DNA from: Cypionkella sp049896245
Lineage (GTDB): Bacteria; Pseudomonadota; Alphaproteobacteria; Rhodobacterales; Rhodobacteraceae
DNA: 64,000 nucleotides
Reading direction: 5' to 3'
Assembly: GCF_049896245.1 (NCBI RefSeq)
Contig: NZ_JAFCTX010000001.1
Coordinates: forward strand, 1-64,000
Shown here: in pieces, positions 17,151 to 25,551 of the stretch
How the letters are laid out: every line of letters begins with the position of its first letter
How positions within the stretch are numbered: the stretch's first letter is position 1
The notes under the pieces: model-generated
Databases searched by the model: none
Told to the model about the DNA's origin: nothing
Seen by the model: only the letters and a program-made list of their open reading frames with translations
Made by a program: the position numbers and the translations under genes

Positions 17151-17614
17151 AGTGCGGTTTTCACAGCAGCCAGAGCTTCCGGCACTTTCGCCGCATCAGT
17201 AGCCGCTGCATCAACGCCAGCCTTCAGGGTGGTTTTCATCGCAGCGTCCAAAGCCGACGCGTCGATCATCGCGTTGACCTTCGCCGCGTCAAAGTTTGCC
17301 GGGTCCAAAGCTGCCATCGCATCGGTCGCAGCCGAGGTCATAGCACCTGCAGCCTCAGTCGTCGCCGTCGCAGCACCAGTTGCAGCTTCGGTGGTTGCAG
17401 CCGCCGCAGCGGTTGCTGCGGTCGCAGCAGCTGCCGCCGCATCGTCAGCCGCTTTCTTGGTCGCTGCCGCAGCATCAGCCGCCGCAGTTTCCGCAGCCTT
17501 GGCCTCAGCCGCAGCCATAGCCGCCGCTTCCTGAGCAGGCTTCATGCTGAACTGGTAATAGCCAGCACCGGCCAAAGCGATCAGCACGATGCCGATAAGG
17601 ACGTTCTTGTTCAT
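17141..17614 (-). CDS. Ala-rich single-span membrane protein
   Basis: A 157-residue protein: MNKN, then one hydrophobic segment (VLIGIVLIALAGAGYYQF, residues 5-22), then about 75 residues that are mostly alanine with Lys, Glu, Asp and Thr, likely helical or coiled, and a more ordered C-terminal part (ALDPANFDAAKVNAMIDAS and following). GGGAGAA precedes the ATG; a longer frame to 17716 is unlikely. It could be an anchored periplasmic helical protein, TolA-like in composition. No family is recognised with confidence. Confidence 0.7.
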   Translation of the reverse strand: MNKNVLIGIVLIALAGAGYYQFSMKPAQEAAAMAAAEAKAAETAAADAAAATKKAADDAAAAAATAATAAAAATTEAATGAATATTEAAGAMTSAATDAMAALDPANFDAAKVNAMIDASALDAAMKTTLKAGVDAAATDAAKVPEALAAVKTALGM

Positions 17615-17794
17615 GTTTATTCTCCCAATACCGAGTACCCTTCGGTTACCCCGGCTATGACAGAATCGACAGCAAAAGGAAAGACCTACGCAGCATCCCC
17701 ACCCCCACGCAGCCAAACCAAGCGCAAATCATCCGGCTTTTAAGGTTGAAGCTGTCGCCCACCAAGACTATCTTGTGCCAGCCAATAACCATTC

Positions 17795-17811
17795 AAAGGA
17801 CCACCACCATA
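17795..17811 (+). promoter_or_regulatory. ribosome site and ATA start codon of infC
   Basis: AAAGGA (17795-17800) is followed eight bases later by ATA at 17809-17811, after which the conserved ARRPHNAPPQRETGPR N-terminus begins. No ATG, GTG or TTG lies in frame near the ribosome site; the only upstream ATG (17746) would put the AAAGGA inside the gene. In E. coli infC starts at AUU and IF-3 represses its own translation by rejecting non-AUG starts. Confidence 0.75.
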
Positions 17812-18348
17812 GCCCGCAGACCTCACAATGCCCCGCCGCAACGCGAAACCGGCCCGCGCATCAACGATCGCATCCGGTCGCCCGAGATTCGCCTGATTGG
17901 CGCAGATGGGGAAAATGTCGGCGTCGTCACCCCCGCACGCGCGATGCAGATGGCCGAGGAAGCCGGGCTCGATCTGGTGGAAATCTCGCCAAATGCCGAG
18001 CCTCCGGTGTGTAAAATCATGGATTTCGGCAAGTTCAAGTATGAACAGCAGAAGCGTGAGGCCGAAGCCCGCAAGAAACAGCACATTATTGAGATCAAAG
18101 AGATCAAGTTCCGCCCCGGCACTGACACGCATGATTATGACGTGAAGATGCGCTCGGTGCTGAAATTCCTCGAAGAAGGCGACAAGGTGAAAGTCACCCT
18201 GCGCTTCCGCGGTCGCGAGATGGCACACCAGGAACTCGGTCTGGAACTGTTGCACCGAGTCGCAGCCGATGTCGGCGAGGCGGGCAAAATCGAATCGATG
18301 CCGCGGCTTGAAGGCCGCCAAATGGTGATGATGGTGACGCCGAAGTAA
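17809..18348 (+). CDS. infC: translation initiation factor IF-3
   Basis: About 179 residues, two-domain IF-3. The N-domain contains INDRIRSPEIRLIGADGENVGVV and LDLVEISPNAEPPVCKIMDFGKFKYE; a KREAEARKKQ linker follows, then the C-domain with EIKFRPGTDTHDYDVKMRSVLKFLEEGDKVKVTLRFRGREMAH. It keeps 30S subunits free and checks the start codon. The start appears to be ATA, consistent with autoregulation through a rare initiator. A longer version from 17746 has no support in the family. A strong terminator follows 26 bases after the stop, so the gene is monocistronic here. Confidence 0.95.
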   Translation: MARRPHNAPPQRETGPRINDRIRSPEIRLIGADGENVGVVTPARAMQMAEEAGLDLVEISPNAEPPVCKIMDFGKFKYEQQKREAEARKKQHIIEIKEIKFRPGTDTHDYDVKMRSVLKFLEEGDKVKVTLRFRGREMAHQELGLELLHRVAADVGEAGKIESMPRLEGRQMVMMVTPK

Positions 18349-18374
18349 GGCGGCCCGGCAAATATGCGGAATTT

Positions 18375-18396
18375 GGGGGCCACTGGCCCCCTTTTT
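18375..18396 (+). terminator. intrinsic terminator after infC
   Basis: GGGGGCC, ACT loop, GGCCCCC, then TTTTT. A textbook Rho-independent terminator, 26 bases beyond the infC stop. Confidence 0.92.
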
Positions 18397-18462
18397 CATG
18401 CCCAAATTTCATCATTCCACTTTTTGGTTGACTGATGTCGCACAACAGTCTAATTCATCCAT

Positions 18463-18813
18463 ATGGTTGAACAACAAGCCCCCACCGAAGACCCCCTCAC
18501 CGAAATCCTCAAAGCCGCGAGCGATCCCACCCGGCGCGGCATCCTGACCCTGCTGGCGCAATCCGGCCCCACCCGCGTGACTGAGATCGCCGCGCGTTTT
18601 GACATCAGCCTCAACGCCGTCTCGAAACACATCAAAGTGCTGGAGCAAGCCGGCCTCGTTTCCCGCCGCACCCTGTGGCGCGAGCATCTGATCGAGGTGC
18701 AGATGGCTCCGCTGGCCCTGATCGACCAATGGTTCGCCGCTTTGCGCTCGATCTGGGCGCTGCGCCTCGAAAAACTCGATGACCTACTCACCAAGGAGCA
18801 GACCGATGACTGA
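18463..18813 (+). CDS. ArsR-family regulator
   Basis: A 116-residue winged-helix ArsR/SmtB-like protein: DPTRRGILTLLAQSGPTRVTEIAARFDISLNAVSKHIKVLEQAGLVSRRTLWREHLIEV. No metal-binding ELCVC motif is present. It overlaps the start of an SRPBCC/AHSA1 protein by 8 bases, a widespread pairing (ArsR plus START-like), where the regulator probably controls its own operon. The inducer is unknown. Confidence 0.9.
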   Translation: MVEQQAPTEDPLTEILKAASDPTRRGILTLLAQSGPTRVTEIAARFDISLNAVSKHIKVLEQAGLVSRRTLWREHLIEVQMAPLALIDQWFAALRSIWALRLEKLDDLLTKEQTDD

Positions 18814-19228
18814 ACTTTCCCTCACCGTATCCCGCCTGATCGCAGCCCCGCCCGAGCGGGTGTTCGCAGCATGGCTCGACCCCAAAATGCTGATGAAATT
18901 CATGACCTCTGGGATCGGCGTCAGCGTCGCCCATGCCGAAACTGACCCAAAAGTCGGCGGCCGCTATGCCATCACCATGAAGGTGGAAGACCGCGAAATC
19001 CCGCATGGCGGCACCTATCTGGAAATCACCCCGCACAGCCGCCTCGGCTTCACTTGGGAATCGCCGCATTCTGCCGAAGGCAGCACCATCAGCATCGACT
19101 TCTCCCCGCAAGACGGCGGCACCTTTGTCACACTGACGCAGCTGCGCTTCAAGTCCGAGGATAGCCGTAACGGACACGAGCGCGGTTGGACCAGCATCCT
19201 GAACGCGCTGCAAGCCACCCTCGCCTGA
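18806..19228 (+). CDS. SRPBCC/AHSA1 domain protein
   Basis: A 140-residue START-like protein of the activator-of-Hsp90-homologue family: VSRLIAAPPERVFAAWLDPKML at the N-terminus, GGRYAITMK mid-protein and the end GHERGWTSILNALQATLA. The fold makes a hydrophobic ligand pocket. AAGGAG precedes the ATG, inside the end of the ArsR gene. The ligand is unknown; the conserved pairing suggests a small-molecule sensing or detoxification role (inference). Confidence 0.88.
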   Translation: MTELSLTVSRLIAAPPERVFAAWLDPKMLMKFMTSGIGVSVAHAETDPKVGGRYAITMKVEDREIPHGGTYLEITPHSRLGFTWESPHSAEGSTISIDFSPQDGGTFVTLTQLRFKSEDSRNGHERGWTSILNALQATLA

Positions 19229-19293
19229 CGCGCCGATAGACAGACAACATCGCCTGCGCTACCCCTATGCGATCCGATGCAAAGGCGCAGGCG

Positions 19294-19881
19294 ATGAGCA
19301 CCCCCGACCCCAAAATCGACGCCTTCTTCAACGCAGCCCCAATCTGGCAAGCCGAGTTGCGCGCCCTGCGCGCCATTCTGCTGGGCTGCGGTCTGACGGA
19401 AATTTTCAAATGGCGCGGCCCCTGCTATTGCTTTGAGGGTGGCAATGTCGCCACCCTCTGGGGCTTCAAAGACGCCTGCGTTCTGGGCTTTTTCAAGGGC
19501 GTCTTACTGCCCGATCCAGAAGCCATCCTGATACCTCCCGGCGAAAATTCCCGTTCCGTGCGGATGGTGAAATTCACCGATATGGCGCAAATCACCGCCG
19601 CCACAGCGACCCTGACCGCTTATACCGAGGCCGCCATCGCGCTAGAGAAATCCGGCCAGAAAGTCACCTTCGCCAAGGATGATCTGCCCTATCCCGAAGA
19701 ACTGATCGCAGCCCTCGACGAAAACCCCGATCTGGCGCTGGCCTTCGACGCGCTGACACCGGGCCGCAGACGCGGTTATCTCTTGCATTTCAACCAACCC
19801 AAAGCCTCCACCACCAAAACCGCCCGCATCGAAAAACACAGCGCCCGGATTCTGGATGGCAAGGGCATGCACGATCGGTAG
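19294..19881 (+). CDS. YdeI-like DUF1801/OmdA protein
   Basis: A 195-residue protein. The N-terminal half is DUF1801-like (KIDAFFNAAPIWQAELRALRAILLGCGLTEIFKWRGPCYCF, then NVATLWGFKDACVLGFFKG). The C-terminal part is the OmdA type (LPYPEELIAALDENPDLALAFDALTPGRRRGYLLHFNQPKASTTKTARIEKH). Homologues of the YdeI family occur widely and are poorly understood. The frame opens 27 bases earlier; the ATG at 19294 gives the usual N-terminus. It follows the ArsR/SRPBCC pair by 65 bp and could share its transcript. Confidence 0.83.
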   Translation: MSTPDPKIDAFFNAAPIWQAELRALRAILLGCGLTEIFKWRGPCYCFEGGNVATLWGFKDACVLGFFKGVLLPDPEAILIPPGENSRSVRMVKFTDMAQITAATATLTAYTEAAIALEKSGQKVTFAKDDLPYPEELIAALDENPDLALAFDALTPGRRRGYLLHFNQPKASTTKTARIEKHSARILDGKGMHDR

Positions 19882-19938
19882 GGCGGGGTTCACCCCGCCA
19901 TTTTTGAGATACCCGTAGCCTCCCCCCAAAAACCCCCT

Positions 19939-20670
19939 ATGAAAGCCCCTGCCATGCCCTCACCTTCGATGAAAACCATCGGCATCCTCGGCGGCATGTC
20001 TGCGGCCTCAACCCAAACCTACTACCGCCCCCTCTGTGATCTGACGCGGCATCGCCTTGGTGGCCTGCACTCGCCCGAACTGCTGATCCGCTCGATAGAT
20101 TTCGCCCCGATTGCCGCCCTGCAAGCCAGCGGTGACTGGGATGCCGCAGGCGATATCCTCAACGCAAATGCAAAAGCCCTGCAACGCGGCGGCGCCGACA
20201 TCCTGCTGCTCGCCACCAACACCATGCACAAACTGGCCGCCCCGATGATGGACGGCGTCACCATTCCCCTGCTGCACATCGCCGAGGCCACCGCCACCCG
20301 CATCGCCCAAGCCGGGCTGACACGCCCCGGCCTGATGGCCACCGCCTTCACCATGCAGGAAGCTTTCTACACCGACAAACTTCACGCCGCTGGCCTGACC
20401 CCGATCATCCCCGACACGGATGATCGCAGCACCATCCACCGCATCATCTACGCCGAGTTGTGCCGCGACATCACCACCGATGACAGCCGCAGCGCTTTCG
20501 AGTCCATCGCCGCCCGCCTGATCACGCAAGGTGCCGATTGTTTGATCCTCGGCTGCACCGAAATCGGGATGCTTTTAAGCCAAGCCAACGTCGCGGTCCC
20601 GGTGTTCGACACCACCTTGATCCATTGCGAAACCGCGCTCGATCTGGCGCAAGTCTTAACAAATCCTTAA
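19939..20670 (+). CDS. aspartate/glutamate racemase family, YgeA-like
   Basis: A 243-residue Asp/Glu/hydantoin racemase-fold protein. The core MKTIGILGGMSAASTQTYYR starts at 19969, which may be the true start. The two catalytic positions are Thr in LLATNTMHKLA, where classic racemases have Cys, and Cys in ILGCTEIGML. That Thr/Cys pair is the arrangement I recall for E. coli YgeA, a broad-specificity amino acid racemase. A role in supplying D-amino acids is therefore possible. No clear ribosome site precedes either start. Confidence 0.85.
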   Translation: MKAPAMPSPSMKTIGILGGMSAASTQTYYRPLCDLTRHRLGGLHSPELLIRSIDFAPIAALQASGDWDAAGDILNANAKALQRGGADILLLATNTMHKLAAPMMDGVTIPLLHIAEATATRIAQAGLTRPGLMATAFTMQEAFYTDKLHAAGLTPIIPDTDDRSTIHRIIYAELCRDITTDDSRSAFESIAARLITQGADCLILGCTEIGMLLSQANVAVPVFDTTLIHCETALDLAQVLTNP

Positions 20671-20703
20671 ATCAACACACCCAAGTCATTGATATAAAAC
20701 AAA

Positions 20704-20726
20704 CAAAAAAGGTCCCGAGTTGGGAC
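20704..20726 (-). terminator. terminator of the xdhC-like gene
   Basis: On the minus strand, GGTCCC, AACTC loop, GGGACC, then TTTTTT. It lies five bases after the XdhC stop. The 17-base hairpin core also occurs at 46584-46600 in front of the Cys/Met PLP enzyme. Confidence 0.85.
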
Positions 20727-20730
20727 CACC

Positions 20731-21693
20731 CTATACCCCCCGCAAAACCGCCGTCACCTCGGCCAGAATGGACACCGCAATCTCCTCCGGCCCCTGCGCC
20801 CCAATCGCCAGCCCCACCGGCGCACGTATCCGCCCGATCTCGGCCTCAGAAAACCCCACAGCCCGCAACCTTTCCAGCCGCGCCGCATGAGTCTTTCGCG
20901 ACCCTAAGCACCCGAGATAAAAACACCCCGACCGCAACGCCACCATAATCGCCGGATCGTCCAGCTTCGGATCATGGGTCAGCGTCACCACCGCCGTCCG
21001 GCTGTCCAAGCCCAACCCAAGAAGCGCTTCGTCCGGCCAAGCCTCCAAGATCACCTCGCCGGGAAACCGCGCCGCCGTGGCAAAACTTTGCCGCGGGTCC
21101 ACCAGGATCGGATCATACCCCGCCAGCCGCGCCATCGCGACCAAGGCTTGGGCCACATGCACCGCCCCCACCACAATCAACCGCAAGGGCGGGTTGCAGG
21201 GCAGAATGAACCGCCCGTCCTCCACCCCAGCCTTATCCGCCCGCAAGCGCGCATCCACCGCAGCCTCGTCCCCCAAGGCCATTAGCCTGCGGCTCCAATC
21301 CGCCATGTCCACCACATAGCCCACCGCAGCCCGCGCCGCCCGTGCCGCCACCAGATCCTCCAGCAGCCCCAACATCGGTGCCACAGGCTCCACCAACACC
21401 CGGATCGTCCCCCCGCAAGCCAACCCCGCCGTGAACGCCGTCTCATCCGCCACACCATAGCTCAGCAGCCGGGGCACCCCAGCGGCAATCGCCTCCAAAG
21501 CCTCCAGCACCACAGCACCCTCGACACAACCGCCCGAAACCGAACCCGCCATCTCGCCCAACTCTGACACCGCCATCTGACTGCCCGCCCGGCGCGGCGC
21601 CGAGCCCCAGGTTTCCACCACCGTCGCCAAGGCGGCAGCTTTGCCCGCACGCGCCCAGGCGAGGGCGGCTTCGGGGATCAGATCATGGCTCAT
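20731..21693 (-). CDS. XdhC/CoxI family protein
   Basis: A 320-residue XdhC-family protein. The XdhC N-domain has ATVVETWGSAPRRAGSQMAV and GSVSGGCVEGAV, with the conserved Cys; the C-terminal Rossmann domain has RLIVVGAVHVAQALVAMARLAGYDPILVDPR and YLGCLGSRKTHAARLERL. XdhC binds and delivers the sulfurated molybdenum cofactor to xanthine dehydrogenase and its relatives. No xanthine or CO dehydrogenase structural gene is nearby, so the client enzyme must lie elsewhere. Two terminators flank it (20704 and 21754). Confidence 0.9.
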   Translation of the reverse strand: MSHDLIPEAALAWARAGKAAALATVVETWGSAPRRAGSQMAVSELGEMAGSVSGGCVEGAVVLEALEAIAAGVPRLLSYGVADETAFTAGLACGGTIRVLVEPVAPMLGLLEDLVAARAARAAVGYVVDMADWSRRLMALGDEAAVDARLRADKAGVEDGRFILPCNPPLRLIVVGAVHVAQALVAMARLAGYDPILVDPRQSFATAARFPGEVILEAWPDEALLGLGLDSRTAVVTLTHDPKLDDPAIMVALRSGCFYLGCLGSRKTHAARLERLRAVGFSEAEIGRIRAPVGLAIGAQGPEEIAVSILAEVTAVLRGV

Positions 21694-21753
21694 GCTGGGG
21701 CTCCTTTCCAGCCAACTTGCCGCAAAGCCAAACCGCCCGCCACCGCCAAAACG

Positions 21754-21784
21754 AAAAAGGCCCCGAGGTTTCCCCCGGGGCCTT
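21754..21784 (-). terminator. terminator of the OmpA-family gene
   Basis: AAGGCCCCG and CGGGGCCTT form a 9-bp stem. On the minus strand this is followed by TTTTT, 17 bases after the stop of the OmpA-like gene at 21801. Confidence 0.85.
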
Positions 21785-21800
21785 CCGCACCATTTGATGC

Positions 21801-24278
21801 TTACTTGCCGACCTTCAACAGCGGCGTGATGATCCGCACCGCCACGCGACGGTTGCGCTTTTCATCGCTTTGGGTGTCGATTCGCAATTCGGTCTCACCG
21901 TAACCTTGGATGACCATGTTTTCCGGCGGGATCTCGAAATACTCGCTCAGCGCCAGTGCCACCGATTCCGCACGACGATCCGACAAAGCAAGGTTCATCG
22001 CAGCCTTGCCGGTTGCATCGGTGTGGCCTTCGATCAGGAAAATCTCGCCGGGGTTTTTATCCAGCATTTCCTGCATCAAGCTGCCCAGATCAGCCAGATC
22101 CGAGGCCTCATCCGCCGTGATCGCCGAAGATCCCGACTCGAAATTGACGTTATCCACATCAATCGTCGCGGCCAGCCAGCGCACCTGCGGAATCTCGCGG
22201 ATCTGACGCAGGCTGAAGGTGCGGCCGATTTTCTCGATGTCCTTCGCCGCAAGCGCGGCTTTCAGCGCATAGTCGTTGTCCGAGGTCGAGATCACCACCC
22301 GATTTGGACGTGGCTTCGGCAGATCGCGCACGATCACCACCTGTTCTGGCTCAAGATCGTCGATCAGCACCAATTCGCGGCCCCGGCTGTCATATTGCGA
22401 GCGGCGCAGCACACGCCCAGTGGCATCACGGATCGTCACGATCTGGGTGCCATCGGCACGTTCCACAATCGAACGGGTAGAGCCATCGCGGTAGGTTTCG
22501 GTCCGCACGTTCGAGCCCGGTTGACGCAGCACGGCATCATCGTCCTTGTAGACCTGATAGGTGCCATCGGGTTTCAGCACCACAACCCGGTCGCCGGTGT
22601 TCGAGACCACTTGCGCGCCCTCACGACCACGGCGGTCTTTGTTGTTGTCCTTGATGATCGCACCGACCACCAAAGCGCCCAGCGCCACCAGACCGACTTT
22701 TTCCAGATCGGACAGGCCGCTCTTTTTCTTCTTGTCGCTACCCAACATCACCGGTGCCGGCGCAAATTCCTGCGTCGAAGACCGCACGCTGTCATTGGTC
22801 AGCATTTCGGTCACGGTCGCGACCGCATCTGCCGACGGGGCTTGATCGGTGGGCTTTTCACCCTCCACAGCAGGTGTAGCCGTTGCCAAAGCCGCAGCCG
22901 CCCCCAACGTGGCCGGATCAACGCCTTCTGGCTGCGCCAAGAGGTTGGTCAGGGTTTGCACCTCTGCTTCAGACGCAACCGGCGCGTCAACTGGCGGGGT
23001 GTCAGGGTTCATCACGGGTGGCGAGGTTTTCAGGCCAGCCGAGGGGTCAACCACGCTGCCATCCGCCTCAACCGCGATTTCCTTTTGCGCTTCGGCGAGG
23101 GACTTTTCCTGCTCGGCGGCTTGGGCTGTGGCTTCTGCTTCGGTCATAGCCGCACCGGTTGCCGGATCAACCACAAGGGTTTCCCCGGTGGCCGGATCGG
23201 TCACCGTGGCAGGCAGCACGACGGGTGCATCCGTTGTGGTTGCATCAACCGCAGCCGGGTCCGCACCCTCTGCCGGAGCAGTTTCAGTGGTGGCATCCGC
23301 AGGTGCCGCTTCTTCGGTCGCAGGGTCAGCCGGTGCCGCTTCGACCGTCGGATCCATCGGCGCGGCATCGGAATCATCCGCCGGAGCGGCTTCGGTCGCC
23401 TGATCCGCCGGGGCGGTTTCGTCAGCCGGAGCAACGTCAGGCGTCACCTCGGCGCCAGCTGCGGCATCAGCCTCAGCTTTGGCGGCAGCGTCTGCATCGG
23501 CTTGCGCTTTGGCATCGGCATCGGCTTGTGCGGCTGCATCGGCCTCGGTGGTGGCCTTCGCGTCAGCCTCGGTTTGGCCAGCCACGGCGGCATCAGCAGC
23601 GGCTTTCGCATCAGCATCAGCCTGCGCTGCAGCTTCCGCATCGGCGGCGGCTTTCGCATCAGCTTCGGCGGCCGCAGCATCAACAGCGGCTTTCGCATCC
23701 TCGTCAGTCTGAGCCGCAGCTTCCGCATCGGCGGCGGCTTTCGCATCAGCCTCGGCTTGTGCGGCAGCATCCGCTGCAGCCTTTGCATCGGCGTCAGCCT
23801 GTGCGGCCACATCGGCCTGAGCCGCAGCCTCGGCATCGGCTTGCGCTTTTGCGTCAGCATCGGACTGCGCAGCAGCTTCTGCATCAGCCGCGGCTTTCGC
23901 ATCGGCTTCCGCCTGTGCCGCAGCTTCTGCTTGGGCTTGCGCGGCAGCGTCCGCCTCGGCCTGCGCAGCGGCGGCAGCTTCGGCTTCTGCTTGGGCAGCC
24001 GCAGCAGCGGCATCTGCCTCGACTTGCGCCTGCGCTTCGGCTTCAGCCGCCGCCGCAGCTTTGGCCGCATCTTCCGCAATCCGCGCCGCGATCGCATTGG
24101 CCTGATCGACAAATGCCGCCGGATCGCAAGCCGCATCTGCGGTCGGTTCGCACAAAACCGTGCCATCCACAGCCACCACAGCACCGCTGTCCGTCAGCGT
24201 TTGCGCCATCAAGGGCCAAGGCTGTACGTTGAACATCGCCATCGACAGCGCCGTGGTGGTTCCAAGCATTCTTCTCAT
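21801..24278 (-). CDS. OmpA-family protein with long Ala/Asp/Glu-rich region
   Basis: 825 residues. A signal peptide (about 1-24, MRRMLGTTTALSMAMF onwards) leads into about 270 residues dominated by repeats of the type AADAEAAAQADADAK, TolA-like in composition, then Pro/Ala/Thr-rich sequence, a small hydrophobic segment (VGLVALGALVVGAIIKDN), a charged beta-rich part, and a C-terminal OmpA peptidoglycan-binding domain (VNFESGSSAITADE, LIEGHTDATGKAAMN, NLALSDRRAESVALAL, GYGETELR). The last domain should tether it to peptidoglycan. AAAGGA precedes the ATG. The repeat tract is likely to vary in length between strains. Confidence 0.9.
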   Translation of the reverse strand: MRRMLGTTTALSMAMFNVQPWPLMAQTLTDSGAVVAVDGTVLCEPTADAACDPAAFVDQANAIAARIAEDAAKAAAAAEAEAQAQVEADAAAAAAQAEAEAAAAAQAEADAAAQAQAEAAAQAEADAKAAADAEAAAQSDADAKAQADAEAAAQADVAAQADADAKAAADAAAQAEADAKAAADAEAAAQTDEDAKAAVDAAAAEADAKAAADAEAAAQADADAKAAADAAVAGQTEADAKATTEADAAAQADADAKAQADADAAAKAEADAAAGAEVTPDVAPADETAPADQATEAAPADDSDAAPMDPTVEAAPADPATEEAAPADATTETAPAEGADPAAVDATTTDAPVVLPATVTDPATGETLVVDPATGAAMTEAEATAQAAEQEKSLAEAQKEIAVEADGSVVDPSAGLKTSPPVMNPDTPPVDAPVASEAEVQTLTNLLAQPEGVDPATLGAAAALATATPAVEGEKPTDQAPSADAVATVTEMLTNDSVRSSTQEFAPAPVMLGSDKKKKSGLSDLEKVGLVALGALVVGAIIKDNNKDRRGREGAQVVSNTGDRVVVLKPDGTYQVYKDDDAVLRQPGSNVRTETYRDGSTRSIVERADGTQIVTIRDATGRVLRRSQYDSRGRELVLIDDLEPEQVVIVRDLPKPRPNRVVISTSDNDYALKAALAAKDIEKIGRTFSLRQIREIPQVRWLAATIDVDNVNFESGSSAITADEASDLADLGSLMQEMLDKNPGEIFLIEGHTDATGKAAMNLALSDRRAESVALALSEYFEIPPENMVIQGYGETELRIDTQSDEKRNRRVAVRIITPLLKVGK

Positions 24279-24543
24279 TGGTCGTCCTTTCAAAATCGCG
24301 TGGCGGCAAGGTTCAAAACTGATTCCGAACTGGGCCGCCTCTTTGGCATCAAAGCACAGGATGGGCGGTGATATGCGATAACAGCGACTAAACCGCAGGC
24401 CAAATTGGCTGGGTTTTGCAATGATATCGGCTAGCAGTCCTCCCAGATCGCTCTCCTGTGCCAGCCGCTCGCACCTGCCTCGTTCAGCGCGTGTGGTCAG
24501 CCTTACTTTTGATAACACCGCATGGCGGCACTGGTTCCCCAGT

Positions 24544-25413
24544 TCAACTTTGCTGCATCGCTTTCACCCTGGCGCGGTTTTGCGCGTGCACCGCCTCATA
24601 GGGTGCAAAGTAGCGCAGGGTGCCATTGTCGAGCCAAAAAGCTATGATCTCCGCCATCGGGCGCGGATCATCGTTCTGCAGATGCCGGATATAATCCGCC
24701 GTCGCAGCCAGTAGGCCCGGCCCATAGCCCGCCGCCGCTATCACGTCCGACGCACCATGATTGGGCAGCACCCATTCTGCACCCAGCGCCTGCAACCGGG
24801 CCAGATCGGCGAGATGGATGTCGAAATCCTGCGGCGCGCCGACATAGGTCACGCAATCCTCGACCGTATCGCCTGCGAACAATATCCGCCGCTCTGGCAA
24901 CCAAAGCACCGTCGCATCATCCGAGTGGATATTGGCTTCAATCAACTCCACCCGCTCGCCGCCCAGATCAAGCGTCAGATGCCCGTCAAACACCAGATCC
25001 GGCAGGATCAGCGGATTGATTGCGGGCAGGCCGTGATCGGTGCCCGCCTCAATCGCCGCCTGCCGCTGGGTCAGATGCGCCAGAGTGCGGGCATTGGCGA
25101 TCACCTGACAATCCGCAAACGCTTCGGTGCCCGCGACATGATCCAGATGGTAATGCGACAGCACCACACGGATATCCGTCACTCCGCGCTGCGTTAACGT
25201 ATCCCGAATAAACCGCCCGTGCAGCACCGAAACATGGCTGTCATAGACAATCGCCTGCGCCCCCGCGATCAGCGCATAAGACGCGATTCCCAGCGACAAC
25301 GCCCCATCATCGACCCAATTCGGCCCATCGGCAAAGCGATGCCCCGCCACCCGGCCATCATAAAACGCCAGTATCCCCGGATGAGGCTCTGATATCCGCA
25401 GGTGTGACAGCAT
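24544..25413 (-). CDS. MBL-fold metallo-hydrolase
   Basis: A 289-residue metallo-beta-lactamase-fold enzyme. The metal motif VVLSHYHLDHVAG (HxHxDH) and later LIEANIHSDDATVLWLPERRILFAGDTVED and LPNHGAS complete the site. The overall pattern resembles the SoxH/PqqB-like group, but the substrate cannot be told. The start at 25413 has GGGGGGA upstream; the frame continues to 25620 across a dispersed repeat (FASGGDIWAERM), which I regard as untranslated. Confidence 0.88.
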   Translation of the reverse strand: MLSHLRISEPHPGILAFYDGRVAGHRFADGPNWVDDGALSLGIASYALIAGAQAIVYDSHVSVLHGRFIRDTLTQRGVTDIRVVLSHYHLDHVAGTEAFADCQVIANARTLAHLTQRQAAIEAGTDHGLPAINPLILPDLVFDGHLTLDLGGERVELIEANIHSDDATVLWLPERRILFAGDTVEDCVTYVGAPQDFDIHLADLARLQALGAEWVLPNHGASDVIAAAGYGPGLLAATADYIRHLQNDDPRPMAEIIAFWLDNGTLRYFAPYEAVHAQNRARVKAMQQS

Positions 25414-25485
25414 CGAAATCCCCCCAAACTTGCGCCATGCTTGCCGCCGCCACGCCCACACGTCAAGTTGCCCCTTTCCTTTGGT

Positions 25486-25518
25486 CATCCTCTCTGCCCA
25501 AATATCCCCGCCGGAGGC
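25486..25518 (+). repeat. dispersed intergenic motif, copy e
   Basis: CATCCTCTCTGCCC followed by AAATATCCCCGCCGGAGGC, between the divergent MBL hydrolase and glycosyltransferase genes. Its first half (CATCCTCT) is closer to the copy at 50651 than to the TTTCACATTGG type, so at least two flank subtypes exist. Confidence 0.8.
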
Positions 25519-25551
25519 AAACAACGCCCCAACCCGCCGCAAAGGATCAGA

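Noticed and set aside
21870..24371. 833-codon open frame on the plus strand opposite the OmpA gene
   Set aside because: Arises from the GC-rich, alanine-repeat coding of the minus-strand gene; composition is Arg/Ser/Gly-rich without domains.
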